Assembly: GCF_001562115.1 (NCBI RefSeq)
Contig: NZ_CP013926.1
Coordinates: 4,216,001 to 4,280,000 of the forward strand
From: Alteromonas stellipolaris
Lineage (GTDB): Bacteria; Pseudomonadota; Gammaproteobacteria; Enterobacterales; Alteromonadaceae
Direction: 5' to 3'
DNA: 64,000 nt
Shown here: one piece after another, positions 17,568 to 25,685 of the stretch
Position numbering within the stretch: the stretch's first letter is position 1
Layout: every line of letters begins with the position of its first letter
Notes under the pieces: model-generated
Told to the model about the DNA's origin: nothing
The model's input: only the letters and a program-made list of their open reading frames with translations
Database searches by the model: none
Translations under genes and position numbers: made by a program

Positions 17568-19022
17568 TTAATAGAGATCTCTATGATACCGACGTTTTTC
17601 GATAAGCGTGGAGTACTGCTCTTCACCCAACACATCTCGTAGGGCAGCATCGACGCCTTTACCCATTCCTTCAAAATTACCACAAACATAAATCTGCCCA
17701 TCACGGTCAGTGTATGGACTAGCATCGCTGCTAATGCATTTACCGGAGTTAGAGGCTTTACCAGAACTAGCACCTAGGAACGCTTTTAAAGCGTCGGCCT
17801 GTTCTACTATCATATGCTGAACATACTTTTTAGACGCAGTGGTAGAATCTAAAGAAGACTTCGAAAAAATAATAGAGGTTTTATGAATGCACCGTGCATT
17901 GTGAAAGGGTGATAGCGCCTTACTTAAAACGTTATCAAGTTCTGAGTCTCGTTCACCATAAAAAATCCATACTGGACCACTTTCTTTAAGTATGGCTCGT
18001 TTAGCAAGTTGAGCCCTAACACCAGCAATTCCACTTCCAGCAGCTATAAGCACTAAGGGGCATTGGGTATCGGTGATCACCGCATTAGTATTTTTGCGTA
18101 TTTGTGCATAGGCAGCTTGGTTCTGAAGTAATTTGTGCGTTAAAAAGCCCGAACCATAGCCAAGTTCTCCTTTCGCATTTCTTACCTCTCTCACTACCAG
18201 TTTTAAGTCATCTTCTTGGGGTGCTGAGGCTATGGTATATGAACGTCCGACTAGCTTTCTTAAGGGCTTTGTCAAGGACTCGCTTGAGGGGCGCTTCTTA
18301 TGCGCTATATCAGGGTAGATATCTATAATATCTCCCGCTTCCCAAGTTGTTGGTGCTGTGCCCGTCTCATCCGCTGATGGAGGCGGCTTTAAGGTGATTG
18401 CATACAAGCCACGGGTATTGTCTTGGTTCAGCTGTTTGCGGTGTTCTAATACCCAAGGTTGAATTTGTTCAGATGAATCATTCGCTAAGGAATTAAGATG
18501 TACTAGATGTTCACCCTTTCCACTATCTAATGTAGTAAGCGAGTTTAATGGCGTGGCACCTAGTAAGCTCATGTTCTCATAAAGAGAGACTGCAAAGCGG
18601 CAAAACTGTTTGTATTCCCGACTTCCCAACCCGATAACTTCGAATGACAAGTTTGATAAAGGTGTAGCTCCACTCTTTTTTGCTCGCTGTAAAGTGTGAT
18701 AAAAGCGAGTGCCTGCATCTGGTGGCTCTCCCTCACCGTAAGTGCTAACGACAAACAATGCCTTTGATACATTGCCAAGCATTGCAAGATTTAAAGAAGC
18801 CATGGAAACCAAGGAAATCGCTTCGTTTTCGGCCAATTCTGCTGCTTTAGCCCGTGCAATTTTTTCGGCGGTGCCGGTTTGGCTAGCATAAACAATCAAG
18901 GTTTGATTTTTACTATCACTACTATCAACGTTAGTCTTACTTTTAAAAAAAATCACCGCTACCCACAACACATAAAGCGTGACGCTAGATAGTGCAATGA
19001 GTAAACGGTGAGTTTCAGTCAT
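17568..19022 (-). CDS. Membrane-anchored flavodoxin/FAD/NADPH reductase (sulfite-reductase-flavoprotein-like)
   Basis: The 484-residue protein has one N-terminal helix (residues 7-26), a flavodoxin domain binding FMN (IVYASQTGTAEKIA; STYGEGEPPDAG; GLGSREYKQFC), then a ferredoxin-reductase-type FAD domain (GRSYTIASAP) and an NADPH domain (LIAAGSGIAGVRAQL; IFYGERD; YVCGNFEGMGKGVD), ending in RRYHRDLY. It should pass electrons from NADPH through FAD and FMN to a membrane partner. As the last gene of a Fur-box-led operon with PepSY, DUF2271 and DUF4198 proteins, it is a good candidate for the electron donor of a ferric-siderophore reductase; this role is inferred. Confidence 0.88.
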   Translation of the reverse strand: MTETHRLLIALSSVTLYVLWVAVIFFKSKTNVDSSDSKNQTLIVYASQTGTAEKIARAKAAELAENEAISLVSMASLNLAMLGNVSKALFVVSTYGEGEPPDAGTRFYHTLQRAKKSGATPLSNLSFEVIGLGSREYKQFCRFAVSLYENMSLLGATPLNSLTTLDSGKGEHLVHLNSLANDSSEQIQPWVLEHRKQLNQDNTRGLYAITLKPPPSADETGTAPTTWEAGDIIDIYPDIAHKKRPSSESLTKPLRKLVGRSYTIASAPQEDDLKLVVREVRNAKGELGYGSGFLTHKLLQNQAAYAQIRKNTNAVITDTQCPLVLIAAGSGIAGVRAQLAKRAILKESGPVWIFYGERDSELDNVLSKALSPFHNARCIHKTSIIFSKSSLDSTTASKKYVQHMIVEQADALKAFLGASSGKASNSGKCISSDASPYTDRDGQIYVCGNFEGMGKGVDAALRDVLGEEQYSTLIEKRRYHRDLY

Positions 19023-19061
19023 GGTACTTTTAAAATATCTTAGTAAATGCTTAAGTTGAGC

Positions 19062-19895
19062 TTACAGTGGTAGCACTTCAAAGGTACCTGAGTAACTTCC
19101 GGTTCTTACCGTTGCTGGCAGTTCAGCTTTATCATCTTTGTAACTAATTTCGACAAAGTACATACCTGCTTGTGGCCAGGTAATGTTAATTTGTCCTTCG
19201 TTATTTGATGTTACCGAAATCATTTCTTGGGTGTTTCTATAACGCATACCGCCACGCACCACTTCAACTTCTGCACCTACTGCTGGCTTACCATCAATAA
19301 GTAAAGTAAAGGTAGCGGTTTCGGTAGCAAACAAATCATTAGGGTGGGTTACTGGAATAAGTTCTAAGCCCTCGTTGCTTGGGGTAAATACTTTTTCTGA
19401 AGGCGCACCAAGAGTAACAAAGGTTTCAACACGGCGTGAACCTTGAGTCACACTTAAATCGGTCGCTTTTTTAGGTACTGATGTAGCAAACTCTTCTGCT
19501 ACATAAGGCTTACCGCGACCAGGCCACATTTTACGGTTACCCTCTTCATCTTTCCAAAAAGCGCGTATACCAGAGCTGAAAGACGTGATCTTAAACGTCC
19601 CTTCCTCTTCCAATTTTACATCGAAAGTAGTGCGATACTTTCCACGTGCGCTATTTTCAGTTTCTATTGTTTCACCACTAGGCGCAGTCACCACTAAATC
19701 ATCAGTATTCATTGCAAAATGATCAGGGTGAAAAATAGTGTTTGAGATAGCGGCATCAAACGTTACGTAAGCTTCTTCACCCGACAGAACTGTTGAGCTT
19801 GGCAATAGCCATGCTCTGTGAGCGCTGGCAGAAAATGAGACTGCTAATGTTGCGGCTAACGCGACCAGTGATGTAGTTACCGATAATTTTTTCAT
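19062..19895 (-). CDS. DUF4198-family periplasmic protein
   Basis: The start at 19895 is chosen because AGAGGA lies just upstream and the product opens with a clean signal peptide (LVALAATLAVSFSASA-HRAW); an upstream in-frame extension overlaps the previous gene. The 277-residue mature part has the AHRAWLLPS start of DUF4198 (NikM-like) proteins and beta-rich Ig-like segments (EAYVTFDAA; TATFTLLIDGKPAVGAEVEVV). Members sit in metal uptake operons. It is the third gene of the Fur-box-led operon, 19 bases after DUF2271. Its exact role is unknown. Confidence 0.85.
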   Translation of the reverse strand: MKKLSVTTSLVALAATLAVSFSASAHRAWLLPSSTVLSGEEAYVTFDAAISNTIFHPDHFAMNTDDLVVTAPSGETIETENSARGKYRTTFDVKLEEEGTFKITSFSSGIRAFWKDEEGNRKMWPGRGKPYVAEEFATSVPKKATDLSVTQGSRRVETFVTLGAPSEKVFTPSNEGLELIPVTHPNDLFATETATFTLLIDGKPAVGAEVEVVRGGMRYRNTQEMISVTSNNEGQINITWPQAGMYFVEISYKDDKAELPATVRTGSYSGTFEVLPL

Positions 19896-19914
19896 AATGT
19901 CCTCTGAGAGTTTA

Positions 19915-20445
19915 TTAATCTTCCAGACGCAATGAAACGCGTCCAATTTCTGATTTACCTTCCAAAGTAACTGGAAGTGATTCTGCCGAGATTGGGAGAC
20001 TAAATGGAATTGATAGTACTTCTCTGCCCCCTACTTCACGAGACGCTTCTACACGAAGGGTATAATCGCCGTCACTTAACTTCGAAAGCGCGCTATTAAG
20101 TTGAGTATCGATAACGTGCGCCCCCGGGCCTTTCGTTGCACTGGTTAAACCGTCGTAAGGTAAATCTAAACTTCTACCACCACGACGCCACCACTGCCTA
20201 AGATCCTTAAGCCATTCTTTACCTTCGTGTTCACGCATATCAACGTCATACCACACCGCGACCTGAGTAGATTTACGCTTGCTGTTTTCTATCCACACAG
20301 CCACATACGGTTTGTGATACTCAGCAACATCTAGCTGAGGCAAAGCTATATCAAGCGTTACTGACTGCGCAGCCATAGAGACTGATGAGGCTAACATAAG
20401 CCCTAGCGCTCCAGACGCTATCGCAAGTCTATTTCGCACTTTCAT
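19915..20445 (-). CDS. DUF2271-family periplasmic protein
   Basis: The start at 20445 has AAGGAG 8 bases upstream and begins a signal peptide (LAIASGALGLMLASSVSMAA). The 176-residue protein carries the DUF2271 pattern: YHKPYVAVWIENS, QVAVWYDVD and WLKDLRQWWRRGG, then LPYDGLTSATKGPG. The family consistently co-occurs with PepSY helices and flavoprotein reductases, as here. It lies 36 bases after the PepSY gene. Function is uncharacterised. Confidence 0.88.
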   Translation of the reverse strand: MKVRNRLAIASGALGLMLASSVSMAAQSVTLDIALPQLDVAEYHKPYVAVWIENSKRKSTQVAVWYDVDMREHEGKEWLKDLRQWWRRGGRSLDLPYDGLTSATKGPGAHVIDTQLNSALSKLSDGDYTLRVEASREVGGREVLSIPFSLPISAESLPVTLEGKSEIGRVSLRLED

Positions 20446-20481
20446 TGTTTCACTCCTTTTCAAGTTCACATCCCCAAACCG

Positions 20482-21081
20482 CTAATGCACAAATAACAGC
20501 AAAATGACAAATGGGATTAATACGCCCAGAACAGTTACAGGCCAGGTGGATGCTCTACTTGGTGCATGACGCATAAGTAACTGCAAACCTGTGACACTAA
20601 AAATAATGCAGGCAACAGCAAACACATCAATAAACCACGGCCACACTGTTCCGGTATTTCTACCTTTGTGGAGATCGTTGAAATACGAAATCCATCCTCT
20701 ATCCACGCTTTCATAGGTAACCATTTCAAGTTCGCTATCCACAGCAACCCAACTGTCAGTACCCGGCCCAGGCCAGGCAGCATAAAATTCAATACCGTCC
20801 CATTCCCCCACCACCGAAGCGGGGATAGCAACATCATATTTATCAGATACGAAATCCACCAAGACATCAGGAATAACAGCTTCCCCTTCTGGCAAAGCCA
20901 CAAATTCATCTATTACTGATGCAGGCAACGAGGCATCTATTTCAGTTATTTTTTTGTTGGCAGGAATATCAGCAGCGTGATTAAGCGTTATACCCGTTAG
21001 GGAAAACAGTAAGATGCCAACAAGACACCACGCCCCGCTTATCCAATGCCATTGCCTAATGCTGCCTAATGAGAAGCGCAT
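20482..21081 (-). CDS. PepSY-associated membrane protein, first gene of the Fur-box-led operon
   Basis: The 199-residue protein starts with the PepSY-helix signature IRQWHWISGAWCLVGILLFSL and TLNHAAD. A periplasmic PepSY-like region follows, with WVAVDSELEMVTYESVDRGWISYFNDLHKGRNTG split across it; the conserved FNDLHKGR may help place haem. Two helices near the C-terminus (FIDVFAVACIIFSVTGLQLLM; VTVLGVLIPFVILLLF) complete it. Related PepSY proteins are periplasmic ferric-siderophore reductases. With the NADPH flavoprotein in the same operon, a ferric reductase assembly is the favoured inference. Confidence 0.85.
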   Translation of the reverse strand: MRFSLGSIRQWHWISGAWCLVGILLFSLTGITLNHAADIPANKKITEIDASLPASVIDEFVALPEGEAVIPDVLVDFVSDKYDVAIPASVVGEWDGIEFYAAWPGPGTDSWVAVDSELEMVTYESVDRGWISYFNDLHKGRNTGTVWPWFIDVFAVACIIFSVTGLQLLMRHAPSRASTWPVTVLGVLIPFVILLLFVH

Positions 21082-21163
21082 AGATATTTTGCTATTCCTT
21101 ATTCAAGGCTATTTCATCGTTCGAGGTGATAGATAATACAGATTTTGTGCCTCGACTCAATGC

Positions 21164-21186
21164 AAATGAGATTTATTCTCGCATTT
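21164..21186 (-). promoter_or_regulatory. Fur box upstream of the PepSY-DUF2271-DUF4198-flavoprotein operon
   Basis: AATGAGA and TCTCGCATT flank TTTAT at 21165-21185, a near-palindrome matching the box at 2275. It lies about 85 bases upstream of the PepSY start. Iron repression of the four-gene operon is inferred. Confidence 0.7.
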
Positions 21187-21234
21187 ATAGTTACTTCGCG
21201 ATTATAGTCATTTAACAAAGGTATAAAGGTATAG

Positions 21235-21748
21235 ATGCTGTAGCAAAGGCCCCATGGATGGGTTTACGCCCCACTACCTCAATGTACTGGTCTGCGTTTA
21301 TATGTGAGGGAGTCGCGCCCATCAGAAACCTTCCACAGCATGGATGCTGTGGCAGAGGCCCCATGGATGGATTCACACCGTGTTTATATCGGTGACTATC
21401 TTGAGCTTCATCAGCGACCTTCTGAAGTTACAAGAGAGGTAGTAGTGCCCCATCAGGAACCTTCCACAGCATGGATGCTGTGGCAGAGGCCCCATGGATG
21501 GGTTCACGCCGTTCCTTCTACTCTACCGATAAACAGTCTGGGTTGTTGAAAGAGGCGGTAGTAGAAGCCCATGTGAGACCCTCAGCAGCATGGATGCTGT
21601 GGCAGAGGCCCCATGGATGGATTCACGCCGCTCCTTCTACTCTACCGATAAACAGTCTGGGTAGTTGAAAGAGGCGGCAGTAGAAGCCCATGTGAAACCC
21701 TCAGCAGCATGGATGCTGCTGCGGAGGCTCCATGGATGGATTCACGCC
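21235..21748. repeat. Five-copy repeat with three units in a 119-bp tandem array
   Basis: A 36-bp core containing GAGGCCCCATGGATGG occurs at 21235-21270, 21344-21379, 21475-21510, 21594-21629 and 21713-21748. The last three are exactly 119 bp apart, including flanks, so they form a tandem array; earlier spacings are 109 and 131. In copies 2-5 the core begins with the second arm of a small palindrome, CAGCATGGATGCTG. Frames read through it give only repetitive Trp/His-rich peptides with no ribosome site, so it is not treated as coding. It lies between the PepSY operon and the broken tuf. Confidence 0.9.
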
Positions 21749-21774
21749 GCGTTTCACATGGGCTTCTACTGCCG
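21675..21774. repeat. 24-bp perfect inverted repeat around the last repeat unit
   Basis: Bases 21675-21698 and 21751-21774 are perfect reverse complements, separated by 52 bases. The spacer has its own 9-bp stem, CAGCAGCAT with ATGCTGCTG across GG. The whole could extrude a branched cruciform or form a strong RNA structure. It ends 18 bases before the tuf terminator. Confidence 0.9.
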
Positions 21775-21792
21775 ACTAAACCTACAGACACA

Positions 21793-21820
21793 AAAAAGGC
21801 GCTCCAATGAGCGCCTTTTT
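21793..21820 (-). terminator. Rho-independent terminator of the str operon
   Basis: A stem of seven GC-rich pairs flanked by A/T tracts (21793-21804 with 21809-21820) around CAAT. It follows the tuf remnant on the minus strand with a long T-run; A-runs on the other side make it potentially bidirectional. Confidence 0.9.
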
Positions 21821-21843
21821 CTTAATGCTTTGGTTTGCTTAGA

Positions 21844-22262
21844 TTAAAGAATCTTAGCTACAACACCAGCACCTACAGTACGGCCACCTTCACGGATAGC
21901 GAAGCGTAAACCTTCGTCCAAGGCATAGGGCCATCAGTCGCAGCTACTACTAGGATCGCGCCGTCCATCTGAGCAGCACCGGTGATCATGTTTTTAACGT
22001 AATCAGCGTGTCCTGGGCAATCTACGTGAGCGTAGTGACGAGTAGGAGTGTCATACTCTACGTGTGAAGTAGAGATGGTGATACCACGAGCTTTTTCTTC
22101 AGGCGCGTTATCGATTTGATCGAAAGCCTGAGCTGAACCACCGTATGTCTTTGAAAGAACAGTAGTGATAGCTGCAGTAAGGGTAGTTTTTCCGTGGTCA
22201 ACGTGGCCGATTGTACCCACGTTTACATGGGGTTTCGTACGTTCAAACTTTTCTTTTGCCAT
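21844..22262 (-). pseudogene. tuf: EF-Tu gene with a large out-of-frame internal deletion
   Basis: The first 111 codons are a normal EF-Tu start ([37 protein letters not shown]). The sequence then jumps, at CCTATGCC (21922-21929), to the last 25 codons of EF-Tu ([16 protein letters not shown] to VVAKIL) in a different frame. The product would be a 129-residue stub ending in unrelated residues at 21873. Compared with a usual 394-residue EF-Tu, about 766 bases are missing, which is not a multiple of three. GTP-binding motifs NKCD and SAL and domains 2 and most of 3 are absent, so it cannot function. It is the fusA-linked copy; an intact tuf must exist elsewhere unless this is an assembly fault. 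Confidence 0.93.
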
Positions 22263-22325
22263 TTTTCTCGTTTCCTAAGTTAAAAGTCCGACCCAATACG
22301 GGACCGGACCGAACCTTCATTTAGA

Positions 22326-24431
22326 TTAAATTCTAGATTCAATAATAGCCTGCGCCACATTTTTCGGCGCCTCAGAATAATTGAAGAACTCCATAGAGTA
22401 TGATGCGCGACCCTGCGTTTGTGAACGCAAGTCAGTAGCATACCCGAACATTTCTGAAAGCGGCACCTTAGCACGTACTATTTTAATACCTGCTACGCCT
22501 TCTTCCATACCTTCGATCATGCCGCGACGACGATTTAGGTCACCAACCACATCACCCATCCAGTCTTCTGGAGTAGTTACTTCAACTTTCATCATGGGTT
22601 CAAGCAACACCGGATTTGCTTCTGCGGCGCCTTTTTTGAAACCCATAGAGCCGGCGATCTTAAACGCCATTTCAGAAGAGTCAACATCGTGGTACGAACC
22701 GTCGAACAAAGTTACCTTTACATCTAGTACCGGATACCCTGCTACAACACCACTTTGCAACTGCTCCTGAATTCCTTTATCAACCGCTGGTATGAACTCT
22801 TTTGGTACCACACCACCGGTGATGTCATTAACAAATTCGTAGCCTGCGCCTTCTTCAGCTTGTGGCTCAATACGAAGCCATACATGACCAAATTGGCCAC
22901 GGCCGCCAGACTGACGTACGAATTTACCTTCAACTTCTACTTTCTTACGAATAGTTTCACGATAAGCAACCTGAGGTTTACCTACGTTACATTCAACCTT
23001 AAATTCGCGTTTCATACGATCAACAATGATATCAAGGTGAAGCTCACCCATACCAGAGATAATCGTCTGGCCAGACTCTTCATCAGTCTTAACCTTAAAT
23101 GACGGGTCTTCAGCGGCTAGCTTACCTAACGCGAGTCCCATCTTTTCTTGGTCAGCTTGAGAGCGAGGCTCAACAGCGATAGAAATTACCGGATCAGGAA
23201 ATTCCATACGCTCTAGCGTAATGACATTATTCGGATCGCAAAGCGTATCACCTGTGGTCACATCTTTAAGACCAATGGCTGCGGCGATATCGCCTGCACG
23301 AACTTCTTTAATTTCTTCACGGTCTTTAGCGTGCATTTGAACTATACGCCCAAAACGCTCGCGTTTACCTTTCACTGGGTTGTATACCGTATCACCAGTA
23401 TTAACAACGCCAGAGTAACAACGGAAGAAAGTCAGCGTTCCTACGAATGGGTCAGTAGCGATTTTAAATGCAAGGGCCGAGAATGGCTCGCTGTCGTCTG
23501 CATGACGCTCAGCTTCAGTTTCATCTTTATCGTCTAAAACACCCGTAATAGCTTTCACTTCACTTGGTGATGGTAAGTATTCTACTACCGCGTCTAGTAC
23601 TGCCTGAACACCTTTGTTTTTGAAGGCACTGCCACAGGTGGCAAGAACAATTTCGTTGTTCAGTGTACGGGTACGTAAACCAAGTCGGATTTCAGCTTCA
23701 GTTAGCTCTTCGCCTTCTAAATACTTATCCATTAGTTCGTCAGAGGCTTCAGCTGCTGCTTCAATCATCTCTGTGCGATACTTTTGTGCGTTGTCTAAAT
23801 ATTGCGCTGGAATATCTTCATAGGTAAAAGTCATACCCATGTCTTCGGCATTCCAGTTTATGGCTTTCATCTTAATAAGATCGATAACGCCATGGAATTC
23901 TTCTTCAGCGCCCATGTTCAATTGAATCGGAACACAGTTTGCGCCTAAGCGTTTACGGATTTGACCCACAACACGCTCAAAATCGGCGCCAGCTCGGTCC
24001 ATCTTATTGATGAACACGAGACGTGGCACCTCATATTTGTCAGCCTGTCGCCAGACTGTCTCTGATTGAGGTTCAACCCCAGAAGACCCGCAAAAAACCA
24101 CTACAGCCCCATCCAGAACTCGTAATGAACGTTCTACCTCAATGGTAAAGTCCACGTGTCCTGGCGTGTCTATAATGTTTATACGATGCTGATCGAACTG
24201 CTTTTCCATGCCTGACCAGAAACAAGTCGTTGCAGCAGACGTGATAGTGATACCACGCTCCTGCTCTTGTTCCATCCAGTCCATGGTTGCAGCACCATCA
24301 TGCACTTCACCGATTTTATGAGACAACCCTGTATAAAACAGGACTCTCTCTGTGGTCGTGGTTTTACCCGCGTCCACATGAGCCACAATACCAATATTGC
24401 GGTAACGCTCAATCGAGGTCTTACGAGGCAT
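22326..24431 (-). CDS. fusA: Elongation factor G
   Basis: The 701-residue GTPase drives ribosome translocation. G motifs are visible: [21 protein letters not shown] and NKMDRAGA. Domains 2-5 follow, including [15 protein letters not shown] and the C-terminal [14 protein letters not shown]. Length and start ([15 protein letters not shown]) are normal. It lies 27 bases after rpsG and 63 bases before the tuf remnant in the str operon order rpsL-rpsG-fusA-tuf. Confidence 0.98.
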   Translation of the reverse strand: MPRKTSIERYRNIGIVAHVDAGKTTTTERVLFYTGLSHKIGEVHDGAATMDWMEQEQERGITITSAATTCFWSGMEKQFDQHRINIIDTPGHVDFTIEVERSLRVLDGAVVVFCGSSGVEPQSETVWRQADKYEVPRLVFINKMDRAGADFERVVGQIRKRLGANCVPIQLNMGAEEEFHGVIDLIKMKAINWNAEDMGMTFTYEDIPAQYLDNAQKYRTEMIEAAAEASDELMDKYLEGEELTEAEIRLGLRTRTLNNEIVLATCGSAFKNKGVQAVLDAVVEYLPSPSEVKAITGVLDDKDETEAERHADDSEPFSALAFKIATDPFVGTLTFFRCYSGVVNTGDTVYNPVKGKRERFGRIVQMHAKDREEIKEVRAGDIAAAIGLKDVTTGDTLCDPNNVITLERMEFPDPVISIAVEPRSQADQEKMGLALGKLAAEDPSFKVKTDEESGQTIISGMGELHLDIIVDRMKREFKVECNVGKPQVAYRETIRKKVEVEGKFVRQSGGRGQFGHVWLRIEPQAEEGAGYEFVNDITGGVVPKEFIPAVDKGIQEQLQSGVVAGYPVLDVKVTLFDGSYHDVDSSEMAFKIAGSMGFKKGAAEANPVLLEPMMKVEVTTPEDWMGDVVGDLNRRRGMIEGMEEGVAGIKIVRAKVPLSEMFGYATDLRSQTQGRASYSMEFFNYSEAPKNVAQAIIESRI

Positions 24432-24458
24432 ACATCTCTCTCAGTTATATTACGTTTA

Positions 24459-24929
24459 TTACCAACGGTAATGAGCAAACGCTTTGTTTGCTTCGGCCAT
24501 ACGGTGAACGTCTTCACGTTTCTTAACCGCAGAACCTTTGTTTTCTGATGCATCAATCATTTCAGCAGCTAGGCGTTGAGCCATAGACTTTTCGCCACGT
24601 TTACGAGCAGCATCTACCAACCAACGCATACCTAGGGCATTACGACGAACTGGACGAACTTCTACTGGTACTTGATAAGTTGAACCACCTACACGACGAG
24701 ATTTAACCTCTACAGTAGGACGGATGTTATCAAGTGCTTCTTCGAATACATCTAGGTGAGCTTTGCTGGTTTTTTCAGCAACAATATCGAGCGCACCGTA
24801 AACGATTTTTTCAGCGACTGACTTCTTGCCGTCAAGCATTACGACATTCATGAATTTTGCAAGCAGTTGTGAGCTAAATTTTGGCTCTGGTAGGATTTTA
24901 CGTTGACCTACGACTCTTCTTCTTGGCAT
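24459..24929 (-). CDS. rpsG: 30S ribosomal protein S7
   Basis: The 156-residue protein begins [18 protein letters not shown] and contains the S7 core [15 protein letters not shown] and [15 protein letters not shown]7 binds 16S rRNA and nucleates the 30S head; in enteric bacteria it also represses the str operon. It lies 74 bases after rpsL. Confidence 0.98.
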   Translation of the reverse strand: MPRRRVVGQRKILPEPKFSSQLLAKFMNVVMLDGKKSVAEKIVYGALDIVAEKTSKAHLDVFEEALDNIRPTVEVKSRRVGGSTYQVPVEVRPVRRNALGMRWLVDAARKRGEKSMAQRLAAEMIDASENKGSAVKKREDVHRMAEANKAFAHYRW

Positions 24930-25003
24930 TTCTATTCTCCGTATGAATTCAGGAATTACCCAAAACTCTTAAACTTCAGTTTGGCCTTACTAACGGAGAA
25001 CCG

Positions 25004-25378
25004 TTAAGACTTAGGCTTCTTCGCACCGTACTTAGAACGGGCTTGCTTACGATCGTTTACACCTGCGCAGTCTAATGTACCGCGAACTGTGTGATAACGA
25101 ACACCTGGTAGATCTTTAACACGACCACCACGGATAAGTACTACACTGTGCTCTTGTAGGTTGTGACCTTCACCACCGATGTATGAAGAAACTTCAAAAC
25201 CGTTAGTTAGACGTACACGACATACTTTACGTAGTGCAGAGTTTGGTTTCTTAGGCGTAGTAGTATATACACGAGTACATACACCGCGTCTTTGAGGACA
25301 AGCTTGCAATGCAGCTACGTTGCTTTTTTCAACGGGCTTTTTGCGCGGCTTGCGGACTAACTGGTTAACTGTTGCCAT
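25004..25378 (-). CDS. rpsL: 30S ribosomal protein S12
   Basis: The 124-residue protein starts [14 protein letters not shown] and carries [14 protein letters not shown] and the decoding-centre loop [15 protein letters not shown]. Residues associated with streptomycin resistance (the Lys in TPKKPNS and the Lys of RVKDLP) are wild type. It is the first gene of the str operon and has its own promoter and a hairpin in its leader. Confidence 0.98.
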   Translation of the reverse strand: MATVNQLVRKPRKKPVEKSNVAALQACPQRRGVCTRVYTTTPKKPNSALRKVCRVRLTNGFEVSSYIGGEGHNLQEHSVVLIRGGRVKDLPGVRYHTVRGTLDCAGVNDRKQARSKYGAKKPKS

Positions 25379-25403
25379 TAACTAGCTCCTGATTAAAAAC
25401 TAC

Positions 25404-25428
25404 AAAAACCCAATCACTCTGATTGGGT
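25404..25428 (-). terminator. Terminator-like hairpin in the rpsL leader
   Basis: On the minus strand an 8-bp stem (ACCCAATC / GATTGGGT) with a 5-base loop is followed by five T and ends about 26 bases before the rpsL start. It lies downstream of the predicted str promoter, so it would act as an attenuator of the operon rather than an end-of-operon terminator. Confidence 0.65.
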
Positions 25429-25562
25429 CCATTAAAGCGACTTTTCTAGCGTCGCTCATTCAATGTTAATACTGTGCTTGTCAGCATTAACTGAGCTCTG
25501 ATACAAAAAACCGCGCCCATTTTCTTCTGCCTTTTAGAGGTCATCCAAAATCGGGTCGCGGA

Positions 25563-25591
25563 ATATTAATGATCATAGCTCGGCGTGTCAA
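25563..25591 (-). promoter_or_regulatory. Sigma-70 promoter of the str operon
   Basis: On the minus strand TTGACA (25586-25591) and TAATAT (25563-25568) are separated by exactly 17 bases. The transcript would have a leader of about 180 bases before rpsL, containing the hairpin at 25404-25428. Confidence 0.75.
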
Positions 25592-25651
25592 GCTGTACAA
25601 AGGTTAAGCAGCCATTTAACTGCAATCTGTCAGCTTAACATGCCAATTTGT

Positions 25652-25675
25652 TAGGAGTACGTTAACGTACTCCTA
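25652..25675 (-). terminator. Hairpin after rpoC
   Basis: A 10-bp perfect stem TAGGAGTACG with a TTAA loop begins 11 bases past the rpoC stop codon. There is no T-run, so it may be an mRNA-end stabiliser or a weak or Rho-assisted terminator. Confidence 0.5.
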
Positions 25676-25685
25676 CGATCATGCC

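Noticed and set aside
21235..21774. CRISPR array
   Set aside because: Units are 36 bp within 119-bp exact repeats; spacers are themselves repeated and no cas genes are present.
21304..21847. Chain of short plus-strand frames reading AWMLWQRPHGW-type repeats
   Set aside because: They arise from the tandem DNA repeats, lack ribosome sites and resemble no protein.
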